NCBI GenBank assembly: GCA_029204225.1
Contig: MU832142.1
Coordinates: forward strand, 1 to 64,000
Direction: 5' to 3'
Source: Diphasiastrum complanatum
Lineage: Eukaryota > Streptophyta > Lycopodiopsida > Lycopodiales > Lycopodiaceae
DNA: 64,000 nucleotides
Part shown: positions 32,440-43,599 of the stretch, in pieces
Layout of the letters: each line of letters opens with the position of its first letter
Position numbering within the stretch: the first letter of the stretch is position 1
Program-made: the position numbers and the translations under genes
The notes under the pieces: generated by a model
What the model was told of the DNA's origin: nothing
The model's database searches: none
What the model saw: only the letters and a program-made list of their open reading frames with translations

Positions 32440-33511
32440 CTTGGAGACGAATCTAAATCTGAATCTAGTTCAAATTCTTCCAGTTCCGAGTCTAATTCCA
32501 ATGATTTATTAGACACAGACACTGATGATGCAGATCAAAGGAAGAAACGAAAGTCCAAACGAAAAGAAGATAGCAAAACCACTGAGGACAAGTTTGCGAC
32601 ATCTAAAGTTGAAAAGCTTTGGAAAAGTAATATGGCTGAGCTTAATAAGAAGTTCAACGATCTGAAAGTTCAAATTTCAGAAGTTGCAAACAAGAGACAG
32701 AAGGCTTCTTCTTCGAACTTAGGACTATGGTGTACGAAATGCGGTACATCTGGACACTCTAAAGAAGAATGTAAATCTGTGAACGTAAAGTATGTCGAAG
32801 ACCCTTCCCAAGAAATGCTACACAATCCACCTAAATTTGTTGGTCATGCAATCAAGTCTACCAATTCGACGAAACCCGTATCGGGAAATTGCTATAAGTG
32901 TGGTGAACCAGGACATTTTTCACCTAACTGTCCGCAGCCACGAAAGCCGATCGGATATATACCTTTATGCTCGAACTTTTAAGAATCTGGCCACAAGTAT
33001 CCAGACTGTCCACAACCGCAGAACTCGCGTCCAAAGTACCAGTACGTTGCTACACCTGCTGCTGCTGATTCAAAAGTAAAACCTTCGGCGGATGCTGTTG
33101 TGCAGAAGATTGATGTCATCAAAACCAAACAGACAAAGACAGGTGACCAATCTTGGCCAAGATGTTGAGATGTTATTTAAAGTGACTACGAGAAGCAAAA
33201 GCTCCTGGAAACCTGACACAAAAGTATCTTCAAAGAAGCGAAGAAATTCCTCGAAGAAGAAATCTTCGAACAAGTTTATAACGAAGGAAGATCTTAAAGC
33301 TAATCTTGATTACAATCGTGATGCAACCAAGTTATTCTCAAAGGATATTTCTGCGGAAGCGAAAGAAATTATCAATGCCGAATTACAGACAACCGCTGTA
33401 GAGAAGAAAATCACATTTGAGAAAGAGGACGTGGAAATTACGAAGACAAAACTTTCGGAGGCTACTATTGACAAGCCTATCTCGAAAGCGAAGATGAAAG
33501 ACTATGAATAG
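32440..33511 (+). pseudogene. Gypsy-like gag with three CCHC zinc knuckles
   Basis: A Ser/Asp-rich segment (about 32440-32580) leads into a frame open at 32632-32982 with two intact knuckles, CTKCGTSGHSKEEC and CYKCGEPGHFSPNC. A third knuckle begins at about 32970 but is broken: its second Cys is now Phe and the next residue a stop (CSNF, stop, ESGHKYPDC). Beyond, the frame at 33092-33511 holds VTTRSKSSW and a Lys-rich charged region, typical of the gag-to-protease linker in gypsy elements ('VTRS.'). Nucleic-acid binding is the role of the knuckles. No protease or polymerase follows. Confidence 0.75.
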
Positions 33512-33752
33512 AGCATCCAAGATTATACTTTCTGATCTCTGTTCTCCACACTGCTAAGTGTGAGTGATCTTGAGTCTATTAGCAATCTCTTATGCACTAC
33601 TTAAATCACTCTTGGTCAAACAGTTACAATAGTTCATTACAGTCGTTTGCTAGGTTTCTGTAAAGTTGATCTAAAGCACTGTTTGTAAACTAATTTACTC
33701 ATTTGCGTGAATACTTTGTATTTGGCACCCGAGTAACATATCACTTTGGTAC

Positions 33753-33893
33753 AGTTTTCCACAGTCACTAATAGAGAAGTATGTATACATGTGAAATGCT
33801 AGTCCCTGCCTAAGGAATTGAGTTATTGATCTGTATTCATGGTTGTAACGAAGATATATGTTTCTAACATATTCGCGAACTATTTGAGTTCTT
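33753..33893 (+). repeat. Direct repeat, right copy
   Basis: This is the second copy of the 31934-32075 sequence. Beyond it the two flanks differ. Confidence 0.9.
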
Positions 33894-34770
33894 GCATCAA
33901 GCACGTAGGCTTTTGGCCCCGGTGTGTTGACAGCCACATTTTTTTTAACAGCTACCCGGAGCGCCACGTCAGTGGGCAGCCAAAAACATGATTCCATAAG
34001 CAATGTCACGTTGTGTCCAATGATACATATAACTTCAACGTGGCTATTAGTCTCACACATGCAAGTGGGTGCTCGGGAGAGTGGTGCAAGTGCTTGCAAA
34101 AATGGCTTGTACCCGTGAAAGTTGTGTTAGTGCTCGCAAGAAATTGGTGCCACGTCTCGTTGGTGTCCGCAAGAAATGGCGTCTGTGCTTGTAGGACAGT
34201 GGGACTGGTGCCCATGAGACAGATTTTTCTCCGACATCTTTGAATCTAGGCTTTTCCTTAGGCAGCAACACCACATGGCCCATTCCCAGTGGGCTGGGGC
34301 CAAACCCAAAACACGTGCGAGTTAGTGCTCTAAAGCCCCATCCCTCCTGCATCTTGCAACACATGGAGATTGTGCTATGGCCAAATTGTTGGGCAGTGTC
34401 TGTAAAGGAGTGTATGTAAAGGCCTTGCAAGGGCCAGGCCTCGGGCTAGGCATTGGGGACAATGCTTTGTGTGATGCTTGATGCATTAGCTATAGTTGGA
34501 AGATGCGGCAGAATCAGTATATTTTTTTGTCCATTTAGCTTTCTTCATCTTACCCCATATGCAGCCTGTGTAAAAGCACCTTCTCTTTGCTATTTTTGCC
34601 ATCAAACTTCAAAAGTCGAGGAGTAATGGTGGATCAGGAGTAATGGTGGTGGATCGCGTTAATGGTAATTGCAAGTGAGGAAGGATGGACAGCTATGGTT
34701 TGCTCTGATAGCTGCCGCCGGCCTGCCATGCCGGATCGTCAACTGCAGGTGTGTGAAAACTTAGATGCAT
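33894..34770. other. Intergenic upstream of the DUF538 gene
   Basis: No gene was found. At 34090-34220 a phrase related to GTG(C)TCGCAAGAAATGG recurs loosely about four times. Open frames on both strands here lack domain features. Confidence 0.4.
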
Positions 34771-34780
34771 TATAAATATA
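34771..34780 (+). promoter_or_regulatory. Possible TATA box of the DUF538 gene
   Basis: TATAAATATA lies about 390 bp before the 5'UTR intron and 700 bp before the start codon. It is placed plausibly for a leader containing one intron, but no transcript start can be seen. Confidence 0.35.
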
Positions 34781-35162
34781 TATTATGTGATGAGTTACAC
34801 ACGATCTGATGATCTTCTGTGATTATCCGTGTCTCTGTGAATGATCGCTCCTCTTCGTCGATCATTTACTGCACTGATACTACTTTTTGGTTGTTGTACT
34901 TTGTAGGCTTCTTCTGTGATTAGACGCTATTGTTCCTGACTCATTTCTATCTGTTGGAAGGAGTTTGTAGAATACTTATTATACTGCAGTAGTCCAGATC
35001 CTGGCGTAGTATTTCACTTAAGCGTCTTGTTGCTGTGGTCAGCATGAGTAAAGGACTTCATGTGGCTGAAGGCCGTCCACAACAACTGGAGTTGATCAAG
35101 TTTTGACTGAAGCGATCTTAAATTTTCTGGAATCTAGAGGATTTTCAGGAGCACATCCGGTG

Positions 35163-35293
35163 GTAAGTTCTATTTCTTAGCTTTGGCTTGAATATCGAGA
35201 TATGTCTTCGTGGATGTATTAGAAAAGTAGATCAATTGCTCCTAGTCATGAAATTCCTTTTTCATTTGAATGATAATCAACTTATATTAGCAG
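35163..35293 (+). other. 5'UTR intron of the DUF538 gene
   Basis: A strong donor (GTG|GTAAGTTC) and an acceptor (TATATTAGCAG|ATTTT) enclose 131 bp of T-rich sequence upstream of the DUF538 start codon. This is inference from splice consensus alone. Confidence 0.5.
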
Positions 35294-35472
35294 ATTTTCT
35301 TCGTTTATGACAGTTTATCAAAAGCGGGCCGCTTGCACATTCCATCTTGGTCTTCTTCACATAACATGGAATGTTGGATCCGAGGCTATGAACTCGTTGC
35401 TTCGTGAAGGATTCAGAACGAAGCTTTGACGATGAGAGATTGATCTCGAAAAAAGTTTGTTCGTCAAATACA

Positions 35473-35943
35473 ATGAAGCACCGATTGTGCCTAGTGTTAC
35501 AAACCTTCCTAACATTTTGCACGGTCTGTTTATTCCAGCCAAAAGGCTCTTCTGCAAAACCCAGCGTGTCTGACGAGCTAGTCGCGTATGGTTTTCCAGC
35601 AGGCTTGCTTCCAGAAACGGTGGTCGATTACGATCTCCAAACCAACGGCAACTTTAATGTTTACCTGCAAGAAGTTTGTGCCGCCACATTGCGTAAGACC
35701 TACCATGTGACATACGGCTCTACAATTTCAGGCCATTTAGAGTACGGAGCAATTTCGGGATTGTCGGGCATATCAGTTAAGGCGTTTTTCTTTAACTTGG
35801 CTATAACTGGCATTTATGTGAGCGGCAACGACCTCCTTTTTGAGGTTGGATTTGTCAGTGCCAAGTTCCCTGTGACAAACTTCGATGAAAGCCCCATATG
35901 CCAGTCGGATTTCAGCATGTTTTCGCCTGGGGTTACCAGCTAG
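35473..35943 (+). CDS. DUF538 family secreted protein
   Basis: A single coding exon of 156 codons runs from the ATG at 35473; the frame is open further upstream but without another ATG. Residues 1-28 are a signal peptide (MKHRLCLVL..., hydrophobic core, then GSSA). The mature part matches the plant DUF538 domain throughout: YGFPAGLLPETVVDYDL, then NFNVYLQEVC, YGSTISGHLEYGAISGLSGI, SVKAFFFNLAITGIYV and VGFVSAKFPVTNFDESPIC. Length and layout are normal for the family. DUF538 proteins are plant-specific small beta-rich proteins with a lipocalin/BPI-like fold proposed; their function is poorly known. Expected location is the secretory pathway or apoplast. Confidence 0.93.
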   Translation: MKHRLCLVLQTFLTFCTVCLFQPKGSSAKPSVSDELVAYGFPAGLLPETVVDYDLQTNGNFNVYLQEVCAATLRKTYHVTYGSTISGHLEYGAISGLSGISVKAFFFNLAITGIYVSGNDLLFEVGFVSAKFPVTNFDESPICQSDFSMFSPGVTS

Positions 35944-35968
35944 ACGTTTTCCTGTCTCTCTCTGCCTC

Positions 35969-35999
35969 TCACACACAGACACACACACACACACACACA
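35969..35999 (+). repeat. (CA)n microsatellite
   Basis: A CA dinucleotide run with one GA interruption lies in the probable 3'UTR of the DUF538 gene. Confidence 0.95.
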
Positions 36000-36319
36000 A
36001 GCTATTACGACGCTTCTACGTTTCTACCTGCGTCTTTTGGCTATCGTAAAATTACTATTTCGTTTCATTTTTTAGCCCGTTGCATTTTCTTAGCAGAAGA
36101 CCTCAATATTTATTGTAAATGGATTGGTAAAGCGGAAAAGTGGATTCATAATGACCAGTGGGTTGTTGTATTGTGGCCGTATGATGTGCAATTGCTCTTG
36201 TGAAAGGTGCAAGTTTCAGCCTGGTGGAGGGTGGAGTTCCTCACCTCTCTCCCACTCAGGGTGCGGTTGGTACTGCTACTGATTGAAACGCCGCGCCTAC
36301 ACCTGAAGGGTGATCATGT

Positions 36320-36340
36320 TCTCTCTCTCTCTCTCTCTCT
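36320..36340 (+). repeat. (CT)n microsatellite
   Basis: A CT dinucleotide run of about 21 bp. Confidence 0.95.
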
Positions 36341-36442
36341 GTGCGTGGAAATTTATGTCTATTATCATCCCATTTGGGACTTTCCGAACATCAATTTTAT
36401 AAATTTACTCTGCTGGAAACCCTTCCTCCCGAAGGATTGTCG

Positions 36443-36656
36443 TCTAGAATTTCCGGAGTGAATATTATTATTTTGTGCTATCAATCCCAAGAAACTCATC
36501 TCTGTGGACTGTGTATTGTAGCTTATCTGGAAGGATCCTTCTAGAGACCTCTAGAATTTCGAGTGAATATTATTATTTTGTGCTATTAATCCCCAAGAAA
36601 CTCATCTCTGTGGACTGTGTATTGTAGCTTATCTAGAAGGATTCTTCTAGAGACTT
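36443..36656 (+). repeat. Tandem duplication, ~107-bp unit
   Basis: The sequence from TCTAGAATTTCCGGAGTG to TTCTAGAGACC at 36443-36549 is repeated head to tail at 36550-36656 with a few substitutions and short indels. No coding role is seen. Confidence 0.92.
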
Positions 36657-38590
36657 CGTTCAACTGTTCAGAACACAGGCTGTGTGTAAATACTGGAATC
36701 ACTGCTTAGCTGTAAGAGATAAGTTTTATAATGAAGAGGATACTCGACTTATTAGGGTTTAGCGTTATGGTGTTGAAAGTTGTTCGGCATTTTTCTGTTT
36801 GTAATGTGTGGTTCAATTCTTGAAGAGCTGGATTGTACTTTTATTAACAGAATTGGATGGAAGGGCTTGCTGCTAATCTAGGCCTGTAGAAAGAGACAAT
36901 AACATAGCTGAAAGGTTCTTTCTTGCGTTGCAAAGGGAAAATTGCTGTTCATGTTTTCTTCTCATTTCAAGTTTGTTGTACCTGAGATTTTGTTATCTGC
37001 TGTCTCCCAATTCAAGTTTTTGAAAAGCGCTGGGTGGCTGTGATAGATATTTCTGTTTAATTCTTAAGCCAAGAACCATGCTCACCTTTATATGGTAGAA
37101 TGCAACAATGCTACATACCTTGTTGCAACTTGCCAGTGTCTGGATGGTTGAAGAATGAAACTGGAAACTGGAAAATCTAGGAACTTTAAATGATGGGGTT
37201 TTGAGCCTTATTTGCTAAGTTTCAATGAAACAGCTTGGATAGAGTATGCTTTGGGTCGATTCTAACCAAGAGTGTTTAAATGCAAGAACGTTATTGTGGC
37301 AAATAATCATAGATTGGTTGTTTTCCCTCAGCAAGTTACTTGTCAATCATTTAACTAAAAGTTTGAATGTATTTCTTTTGCAGGGGTTTTACTAGTTACT
37401 GGACAGTTTAAGAGGATTAAGAGAAATGTTTTACTGCATAAATAAAAATCAACACATAACAGAGGAACCGAAGATAGAGAGAAATCACCACAATTGCTTC
37501 AATAGAAGGATTAATGGACACAGAATGACCTGACAAAATCATTCTTTGACTTACATAGGAGAAATAGAGATCTATGTAGAGTTAGAGGTGTTTTTTACTT
37601 GTATACCCTCCCAACCTTAGGCAGAGGAAATAAGTTCTAACAGGCGCACCTATTAGTGGAGGACAGAAGGTGTATGTTCCAGTCATCTGTGATATATTGT
37701 AATTGTTACATACGCATTGTGTATCTTGTGCAACAACCAGGCCGGATCATATGTAAATCCAATCACAATCAGGCTTTCACATAATAATCATATATACTAT
37801 GAGTTTGTTGATCTAACAACTTAAAGGTTGTGGGGCATGCAAGAGGTCGTTCAAATAAAATATAATCATTTCAATAATGTCAATAAAAAATACATTTTGG
37901 CATTCTCCGAACGTAAAACTAGGTTGTGAGCATGTTAGCTAGATTAGCCAAGAAGCACAAGTTGTGTTAGCTAAATGGTATTTTACTAGTTTAGATTTTA
38001 AAAAAGTATTAAATTAAGTTAGAAAGCACAATGTCAATAAATTTATTTGGAATATGATGACCTACCCTAGAAAAAGAGGAATACTATTTCTCAAGCTTTT
38101 GTTTGAAAGATAGATTTTAGGTGATTTTATACAAAACATAGCTCTTTGTATATAGACAAATTGTTAGATGCTATAATTGATAGAAATTGGTTGTGCATGT
38201 GGGTATTTAATATGGGAGTTCATAAAATGCATTTTTGTAGCTGTTGCACTGTGTCAAGTCGTCTACTTCTGAATCATTGAATAAGTTGAGATTCGAACTT
38301 GATGTGATATCAGGTATGGATTCAAGAACTTCAGTTAAAATTAATTGATTATAAATTGCCTAATGATCTCCAAATTAGAAAAAATCAATATTTCTATAAA
38401 GCTAAAATAAAAAAACTACAAAGCTAAAACAAGAAATCAAATAAGAAACAGAGATTAATGGATCAAAAAAGAGATTAATGGATCAAAAAGTGATCCAAAG
38501 CAATTTGAACATTAGAAATTCAAAAAAACTAAAAAAAGAAAGCTGTAAAAGCCAAGAACCTCTCAATCTAAATATAATCATGGATCATCA
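36657..38590. other. Intergenic, no gene supported
   Basis: Around 37980-38220 the plus strand gives fragments such as TSLDFKKVLN that faintly recall a LINE reverse transcriptase, but the match is too weak to call. A 19-bp phrase (GAGATTAATGGATCAAAAA) is duplicated at about 38452-38489. Confidence 0.4.
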
Positions 38591-38598
38591 CAATGTAA

Positions 38599-38870
38599 AT
38601 TGGATCTTATGTTCTGATACCACAAATTTTATGTGCCAAACGCAATCAGATAACCATAATAAAATCCTAGAGCTAGAATAAAGATATGTACAAAACATTC
38701 ATCAATAGGATTGAAGGGATGGAAGTAAATCAATACAAAATGGGGACGAGATTCATGTGGATTGGGCACATGAGACCTAGCAAACTCTATTCCCAAGGCC
38801 ACATTCACAAAGAAGAAGCTAAGCTCTCTCATTTGAGAGCCAAAAGATCAAGTGGAGCCTTACATGGATA
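38599..38870 (-). mobile_element. Possible copia LTR end with primer site (minus)
   Basis: On the minus strand ...GCACATAAAATTTG is followed by TGGTATCAGAAC (plus coordinates about 38599-38610), one base off the standard copia primer site. The upstream sequence would be the LTR end. The LTR does not end in CA as expected, and no coding region of a matching element was found. Confidence 0.35.
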
Positions 38871-38879
38871 AACGGTGCA

Positions 38880-39443
38880 TTTCGTCAGGCTGTGCCATCA
38901 AAAACTATAAATAGATTAGTTTTAAGTTCTTCAAAGATTGAATCAAGTTAGAAGTTCAAACTCATTCTTCTTCTCCTCTCTATTCCGCCATAGGCATAGA
39001 ATGACTAGGAATAAGCTATCGCGCTTACAACTTGTATAAGGGCAAAATTTATAGCAGAATAAAATGCTCTATTATCATAGTGCAATCAGAGTAGTCAGCG
39101 GAAGCATTAAGCAACTACAATTCATCATCTTTAATACAGACTACTTTCGCTACTATCTTGTTCTATTGTTTCTGTTATTCTCGCTTATTATGATCTAAAC
39201 TTATGATTTTAAATACTGGCATAATGATCCAATCATCATTCATTTTTCCAAAACTTGTGAACTAGTAAAGCTATATTGGGATAGTAGTGAATCGATTTTG
39301 TTATTACATTAACTATCGCTATTACTATAGATTATCCCAATTGATTTTGTTATTACATGAACTGTCGCTACTACTATAGATTATCCCAATCGACAATCAT
39401 TGTCAAATAGTTACTCGACTAATGAACAACTTATCTTTCAACA
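38880..39443 (+). mobile_element. Copia 5' LTR
   Basis: The LTR end ATCTTTCAACA at 39443 precedes the primer site. A TATA box (CTATAAATAG) lies at 38906-38915. The sequence resembles the minus-strand LTR at 27461. A ~50-bp unit (ATTACTATAGATTATCCCAATTG...) is repeated at about 39295-39395. The LTR start is not resolved. Confidence 0.6.
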
Positions 39444-40430
39444 TGGTATCAGAGCTCGTTATCTTAATATCAATGCGTATTGCCAGATTTAATATCTAAA
39501 TCAGATTTTGTCTACGATGGATGTGTCATCTTCAAATTCTATCAAGAAGTTGGATGGCGACAACTATCACTTATGGAAATTCAAAATGAGGGTGATCCTG
39601 CAAGCTAAAGAGCTTTGGAAAGTTGTCAAAGGTATTGAGGCACCGACCATTATCAAATGAAAGCAGAAGGATGAAAAGGCATTCGCCCTTATCACTCTCA
39701 ACATTAGTGATAATCAAATCAGTCATATTTGAAGTGCTCGAACTTCGTTGGAGGCTCGGAATATTTGCAGCACTCTCTATGACATTAGAGACATGACTAC
39801 CAAACTTTACCAGAGAAAACAATTTTTTCTCATTCAAAATGGCTGATTCAGATTCAATTACAAATTATTGGAACAACTTCAAAAATCTTCTTGAGCAGAT
39901 TTCTTCAGAAAAATCAAGGAATTTGGACTGATGGTGGTGGTGAATTCATTTCGACTGAATTCAAAGACTTCTACAAAGCTCATGGCATTCTTAGGTAGCA
40001 TACCACTAGCTATTCTCCACAGTCAAATGGAATGGCATAATGTAAACATTGTACACTTGTCTAATGTGCAAAAAGCATGATGTTACATGCAGGTTTGTCG
40101 AAGACTGTCTAGGCGTCTCGACAACTGCATATCTTCAAAATTGACTTACAACCAAAGCCTTAGTCGACAACGTGTGGACGGTTCAAACCTGTCGGTAAGG
40201 CATCTTTGAACTTTCGATTGTATTGCTATCACACAAATTCCAACAAAACTTCGAAAAAAGCTAGATTCTACTAGTTCTAAGTCCTTCTTTGTTGAATATT
40301 CTTCAAATCATAGGGCTTATAGGATATACAATCTAGTGACTAAGAAGATTACAGTTAGTAGAGATGTTATCTTTCTTGAAGATCTATTTGTTGATCTCAA
40401 GGGAAAGGAGAAAATTACAGATATTTAGTT
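39444..40430 (+). pseudogene. Deletion-derivative copia element
   Basis: The primer site TGGTATCAGAGC (39444-39455) is followed by gag from ATG 39517 (MDVSSSNSIKKLDGDNYHLW, FKMRVILQAKELWKVVK, ITLNISDNQISHI), with stops. At about 39925 gag passes straight into the middle of integrase (TDGGGEFISTEFKDFYKAHG, TTSYSPQSNGMA), then YRIYNPVTKK-like and VSRDVIFLEDLFVDLKGKEK at about 40320-40425. Zinc knuckle, protease, the first half of integrase, RT and RNase H are gone, so it is a non-autonomous remnant of the same lineage as 25.7-27.4 kb. Confidence 0.85.
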
Positions 40431-41344
40431 GGCTACAATTTTGCAATTTGTCTGTCTCTATTTTATGTTAAATTTTTGGCAAATTATTTTAACTGTTAAG
40501 CTATGTATGGATAGATCTTGAAGTTAGCTTTCAAGAGGTACTGATTTTACTTCATTTGGATCAATATTATGGAAGTAATAATATTTTATCGTGGCTGGGA
40601 CATATTTGGCAAATTTGAAAATTATATTTTGTATTTTTTGGTGAGAGAGAAGCACTTCAATTTTTCATTTTTGAAGTTCAATTCTTTTGTATATTATTTT
40701 TAGTTTTCTTATTTTGAAAGTTTGTAGGTTTTTCATTAAAAAGAAAAATCAAATTACTCTAATTCTACCTTCGCCAACCCTAATTAACCCTCGCCAATTA
40801 GGTTAAAAAAATTGAAAATAGAGCAAAAAAATCTGCTTAAAATTTTAAACTCTTGAAAAAAAAACCTAAACGTAAGACAATTTTGGCCCCACCTTTGCCC
40901 TTTCACATTCTATGCCCCCTCCATTGGCTGAATTATACCTCTTCACACTTCCCTCTCATCATGACTTTCCCCCGCACGCTTAGCTCCAAACCCCCCCCCC
41001 CCCCCCTCCCCCCCTCTCGCTCATTCTCTCTGTTGTGGCAACCTCCATGTTGTTTCACCTGACCCAAAAAAAAAAATTCTATCGTCACTCAGGGCGCGAT
41101 GTGTCTAGGGGCCCGTGTCCAATAATTTTTTTTTCTTTTACGACTTTTTTTAAAAAAAAATTCTATGGTCATCGCAATTTTTTTCACAAGCATTTGAATG
41201 ATTTATGCAAGTGACCGTTACAAAAAAAAAAAATTGCACTAAAATTTTCAAAATTTCCACGATTCTTGAAAATTTTAAACGAACACTACAATGTTTCATG
41301 GAACTCAAAACTTTATGCAATTTACTTTGTAGATTTTTCATTGT
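40431..41344. other. Intergenic, low-complexity
   Basis: No gene is seen. A C-rich run (16 C, T, 7 C) lies at about 40991-41014, with several A/T runs after it. Confidence 0.6.
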
Positions 41345-41905
41345 ACTTAATTAAATAAATTTGCTCTTTAATTTTTTATTAGGTTCAACAAATTTTTTAA
41401 TTCGTGGATCAAATTCAGTTGGTACAAAAGCAACTGTTTCATTTACTATCATGTTGACATCTTCATTATTTATCCACAACATTATGCGGGCATGTACTGA
41501 ATCTCGATTTTGAAATTCATAATGTATAACATAATGTTGCACTCTTCTAAGTATTGTTTTAGATGATGAGATAAAAAAAAATTTAATTTTGATAAATTTG
41601 AACATTCAAGAGGGCAATTTCTCCAATCATATTTGTTATTTACATTTTTGATGATTTTTTCGATTTCATTGATTTCTAATCATCGTGTATTTGTTGTTTC
41701 ATCCAATGTTAAAGTTAAAAGAAAATGTGGTAAAGCCCATTTTTCTACTATCGTCATCAAATTACTTAAGTTTCGACGATGCCATGCTGGAGTACATGAA
41801 ATATTTTGGCGAAGGATATATTTCAATACATTTTTAAATATATCTTGTTCGTTGCATTTTGATTTTTTGCAAGAAAATCAATAATATGTTTTTCTATAAT
41901 CATAG
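41345..41905 (-). pseudogene. Helitron Rep/helicase-like domain relic
   Basis: On the minus strand, from about 41800 down, the frames give TPAWHRRNLSNLMTIVEKWA, LPHFLLTLTLDETT ('P.FF.T.T' block), NNKYDWRNCPLECSNLSKL, and then, in the open frame 41605-41351, HYVIHYEFQNRDSVHARIML followed by WINNEDVNMI. This is the conserved Helitron Rep segment with the 'EFQ.RG..HAHILLW' motif, where the two His of HxH have become HAR. A frameshift and stops make it dead. It is rolling-circle transposon DNA. The tyrosine and helicase parts were not found downstream. Confidence 0.8.
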
Positions 41906-42039
41906 TTTTTATATAGTTTGATATTAATACTACTTTTTGTGATTGATATATAATAATTATGATGGTGGATAGATAGTATATAACTAAAAGAAAAACTTCT
42001 ATTCTCATTTTTATATTTTCCATAAAATTGATTTTTGTA

Positions 42040-42660
42040 TCATAATGTCCATGACCAAAGGAAAATCATTGCAAAATGCTATGAAAGTATTCCTCTTAAT
42101 GGTCCGGATGGGCTAAAAATAATAATACAAAAAATGATAAGGTATGCATTCAAGTCTTGTAAAAACAAAAAACTTGCCTATCAGCGAGCCTTAAGCAATT
42201 TGACTGGAAATGGGTGACCAATCAGACTGATAATTGGACTGTGATTGACATAGAACCTCTTTGCTAGTATAATGATATACTGATTGACAATTGCATAGTA
42301 AGATTAGGAAATAGGACTTGGAAACAGGTCTGTGGTATTCCTATGGGTTTTGTCTGTTCCCCTACTTGGTGTAACTGGTATTTGTCATTCTATAAAATAC
42401 ATTTTATGAAAAGACTGGCCAGGCTTGGAAAAGTGGAATAGCTACGTGCCTTCAAGCATACTTTCCGTTATATTGATGATATTTGTTTCATAAACAACAC
42501 AGATGCTCTTGTATTTCTAGACAAGGAGCAACCTCGTATCGATGATAATGCCTTATGGATCTATCCCTTGGAGTACCTCACTATTGAAAAAAAAGACGCT
42601 TCAGATAACACTTTAATTTTATGAATATTACCACTACCTTTGATTCTTTATCAGGAAAAT
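42040..42660 (+). pseudogene. Penelope-like reverse transcriptase relic
   Basis: On the plus strand, across one frameshift near 42208 and some stops, the order is ESIPLNGPDGLKIIIQKMIR, then NCIVRLGNRTWKQVCGIPMG, FVCSPTWCNWYLSFY, FMKRLARLGK, then FKHTFRYIDDICFINNTDAL, then LWIYPLEYLTIEKKDAS and FNFMNITTTFDSLSG. The blocks 'GIPMG..CSP' (motif B), 'FRYIDD' (motif C, catalytic DD) and 'IYP.E..I...' are those of Penelope-like elements, not of copia, gypsy or LINE RT. The palm N-terminus is degraded and no GIY-YIG endonuclease is seen. The fragment sits in opposite orientation between Helitron pieces. Confidence 0.75.
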
Positions 42661-43132
42661 AAAAATGGAAGAAAAGTTTCTAATATAAATAAATTTTTTA
42701 ATTCAAAATTAATTTTTAAGCAAAGGTGTGGATCGAAGTAAATGATTCATTTCATGTCTTAAAATAAGATTTGAATATTAAAAAATATCGTTTTTATTTA
42801 ATGGACATGTACTATTCGGAGTTACATCTTCTAAAATTATATCTGTTGATTTTTGGATCAGATGTCATTGTTTCATAAGGTATTCTATTTTTATCCATGA
42901 ATTCATTAAGGGTATTCTCAAATAAAATATATAATCTTTTTTTCATTTTATCTATTTCATGTAAGGTTTTAAATTCTATCAGATTGCATTATGATTTATA
43001 TTATGTATGATTATATCTTCTAAGATTGGAATTTAATTTTTTTGAGAATCATCAAAAAGATCGAAACAAGCAATTAAATTATCAAACAAAGATTTCTTTT
43101 CAATTATTTTTGTAATGAAAGAAATCATTTTT

Positions 43133-43429
43133 TTAGTTGTTTCGATTGATACATCTATTTATAACATAGCTTATAATCAGATAGGATGTAAACTTAATAA
43201 GGATTGTATATATCTTGGTGACATAAAAAGAAAATATATTATACAATCTCTTTTTTTGACATACTTTACATACAGACCGATTATTTATATTGTTATTTTC
43301 GTATGTATTTTCACAAAGAAATGTGTTTGCAATTGCATAAGGTGGAATGACATGTTTATTTTCAAATATTAAAAATTGATTTTCATCAAAATTAAGTAAC
43401 AATATTTCACAAATTGCACAACATTTCAT
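43133..43429 (-). pseudogene. Possible Helitron N-terminal Cys-rich segment
   Basis: A 98-codon open frame starts KCCAICEILLLNFDENQF and has a second pair of Cys in SVCKVCQKKRLYN. Two CxxC pairs at this spacing, upstream of the Rep domain on the same strand, recall the Cys-rich region of Helitron proteins. The family is not certain. Confidence 0.4.
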
Positions 43430-43599
43430 ATTTTTTATAATTTAATTTGTTATATTATTCCATACATTATCTAATTCATTAATCTCATGCCAACTATTGA
43501 TTGTAAAAAATTGGAAAAGACTAAAGGGGGTATATTTAGCATGTGTTTGTGAGAACAAGAGAACTACTAAAGAGGATGTATCTTTGACATGTGGTTTGT

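Noticed and set aside
34053-34430. 125-codon open frame on the minus strand
   Set aside because: No recognisable domain; overlapping open frames on both strands suggest chance, and it lies in a region with loose repeats.
37980-38220. LINE reverse transcriptase relic
   Set aside because: Only a short phrase (TSLDFKKVLN) recalls RT; no GxPQG or YADD block follows.
41633-41884. 83-codon plus-strand open frame
   Set aside because: It is the shadow of the Helitron Rep domain on the other strand.
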